Of a stretch of DNA of 64,000 nucleotides, positions 63,662-64,000 are shown in pieces. How positions within the stretch are numbered: the stretch's first letter is position 1; each line of letters opens with the position of its first letter. A program made the position numbers and the translations under genes. The notes under the pieces are model-generated. The model worked only from the letters and a program-made list of their open reading frames with translations, was not told the origin of the DNA and did no database searches. Source of the stretch: Jannaschia faecimaris. Its GTDB lineage: Bacteria > Pseudomonadota > Alphaproteobacteria > Rhodobacterales > Rhodobacteraceae. Location: NCBI RefSeq assembly GCF_900107415.1, contig NZ_FNPX01000005.1, forward strand, positions 62,001 through 126,000. The letters run 5' to 3'.

Positions 63662-63967
63662 TCAGCCCTTCATCACGTTGACGTCTTCGACATCGATGGT
63701 GCCCCGGTTACGGAAGAAGCAGACCAGGATCGCGAGGCCGATCGCGGCCTCGGCAGCGGCGACCGTCAAGACGAAGAGCGTGAACACCTGCCCCGATAGA
63801 TCGCCCAGGAAGCCCGAGAAGGCGACGAAGTTGATGTTCACGGCCAGCAGCATCAGTTCTATCGACATCAGAATGACGATCACGTTCTTTCGATTCAGGA
63901 AGATCCCGAAAATCCCGATGACGAACAGCGCCGCAGCCACCGTCAGATAATGTTCAAGTCCGATCAT
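63662..63967 (-). CDS. nuoK: NADH-quinone oxidoreductase subunit K
   Basis: A 101-residue, three-segment membrane subunit. [20 protein letters not shown] opens it, [20 protein letters not shown] holds the conserved glutamate used in proton transfer, and [20 protein letters not shown] the second. Its ATG overlaps the stop of the upstream gene (ATGA), presumably nuoJ, which leaves the window. Confidence 0.97.
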   Translation of the reverse strand: MIGLEHYLTVAAALFVIGIFGIFLNRKNVIVILMSIELMLLAVNINFVAFSGFLGDLSGQVFTLFVLTVAAAEAAIGLAILVCFFRNRGTIDVEDVNVMKG

Positions 63968-64000
63968 ATCGTCCCTCCGGAGCGCTTTGGCCCCTTGTCG
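63964..64000 (-). CDS. nuoJ: End of nuoJ (probable, C-terminal 11 codons)
   Basis: The minus-strand bases before nuoK read [11 protein letters not shown] and then TGA, overlapping the nuoK ATG. The stop, its overlap and the nuo gene order suggest the end of nuoJ, but the visible peptide is too short to identify on its own. Confidence 0.6.
   Translation of the reverse strand, partial: DKGPKRSGGTI

Overview
The window comes from a GC-rich alphaproteobacterium, most likely Rhodobacteraceae (Roseobacter/Rhodobacter group). This rests on protein character and gene order: an RpoE/ChrR pair with divergent TGATCC-N18-TAnAC promoters and the five-gene operon known from Rhodobacter sphaeroides, nuoJKLMN followed by birA-coaX-rnj, tamA-tamB, and a DNA polymerase IV with an N-terminal zinc ribbon. 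I see no ribosomal RNA operon, phage module or CRISPR array. All functional calls come from reading translated sequence and motifs, not from database searches.

Layout. 0-5.6 kb: the start of an ABC transporter ATPase, then the Anbu (bacterial proteasome-like) protease locus: Anbu peptidase, transglutaminase-like protein, alpha-E protein and circularly permuted ATP-grasp, with an EamA transporter inserted on the opposite strand. 6-16.9 kb: envelope genes tamA-tamB, a PqiA encoded as two overlapping half-genes, a long MCE protein (PqiB) and the PqiC lipoprotein. 17-22.6 kb: a secreted histidine phosphatase and a complete polyamine-type ABC importer with a terminator after the binding-protein gene. 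22.6-29.3 kb: a sparse, decayed accessory stretch with a chaC pseudogene, a flavodoxin-like gene, an IS1182-type element whose transposase is broken by three copies of a 41-nt double-hairpin repeat, a lower-GC flavin monooxygenase, tRNA-Thr(CGU) and a half-copy of that tRNA.

29.3-45.6 kb: housekeeping and small-metabolism genes (hemD, a mitofilin-like protein, a HemY-domain protein, tsaD, gpsA, an EVE protein, pyrF, NfeD/SPFH, dinB, N-formylglutamate amidohydrolase, tRNA-Val, rpmJ, MarR, peroxiredoxin, RluA, dienelactone hydrolase, CreA). 45.6-52.3 kb: the singlet-oxygen-type stress island, with rpoE-chrR-lysE leftward and a flavin amine oxidase, DUF1365, MFS, DUF3833 and SDR operon rightward. 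52.4-55.2 kb: a lone formate dehydrogenase alpha subunit. 55.4-64 kb: the distal end of the complex I operon with rnj, coaX and birA.

The most unusual observations are the 41-nt repeat inserted three times in one transposase gene, with paired base changes that preserve its hairpin; a ChrR-like anti-sigma factor that has lost all four N-terminal zinc ligands while its RpoE-type promoters remain; the Anbu locus split by an inverted transporter gene; and a chaC gene killed by a stop codon inside its substrate-binding motif.
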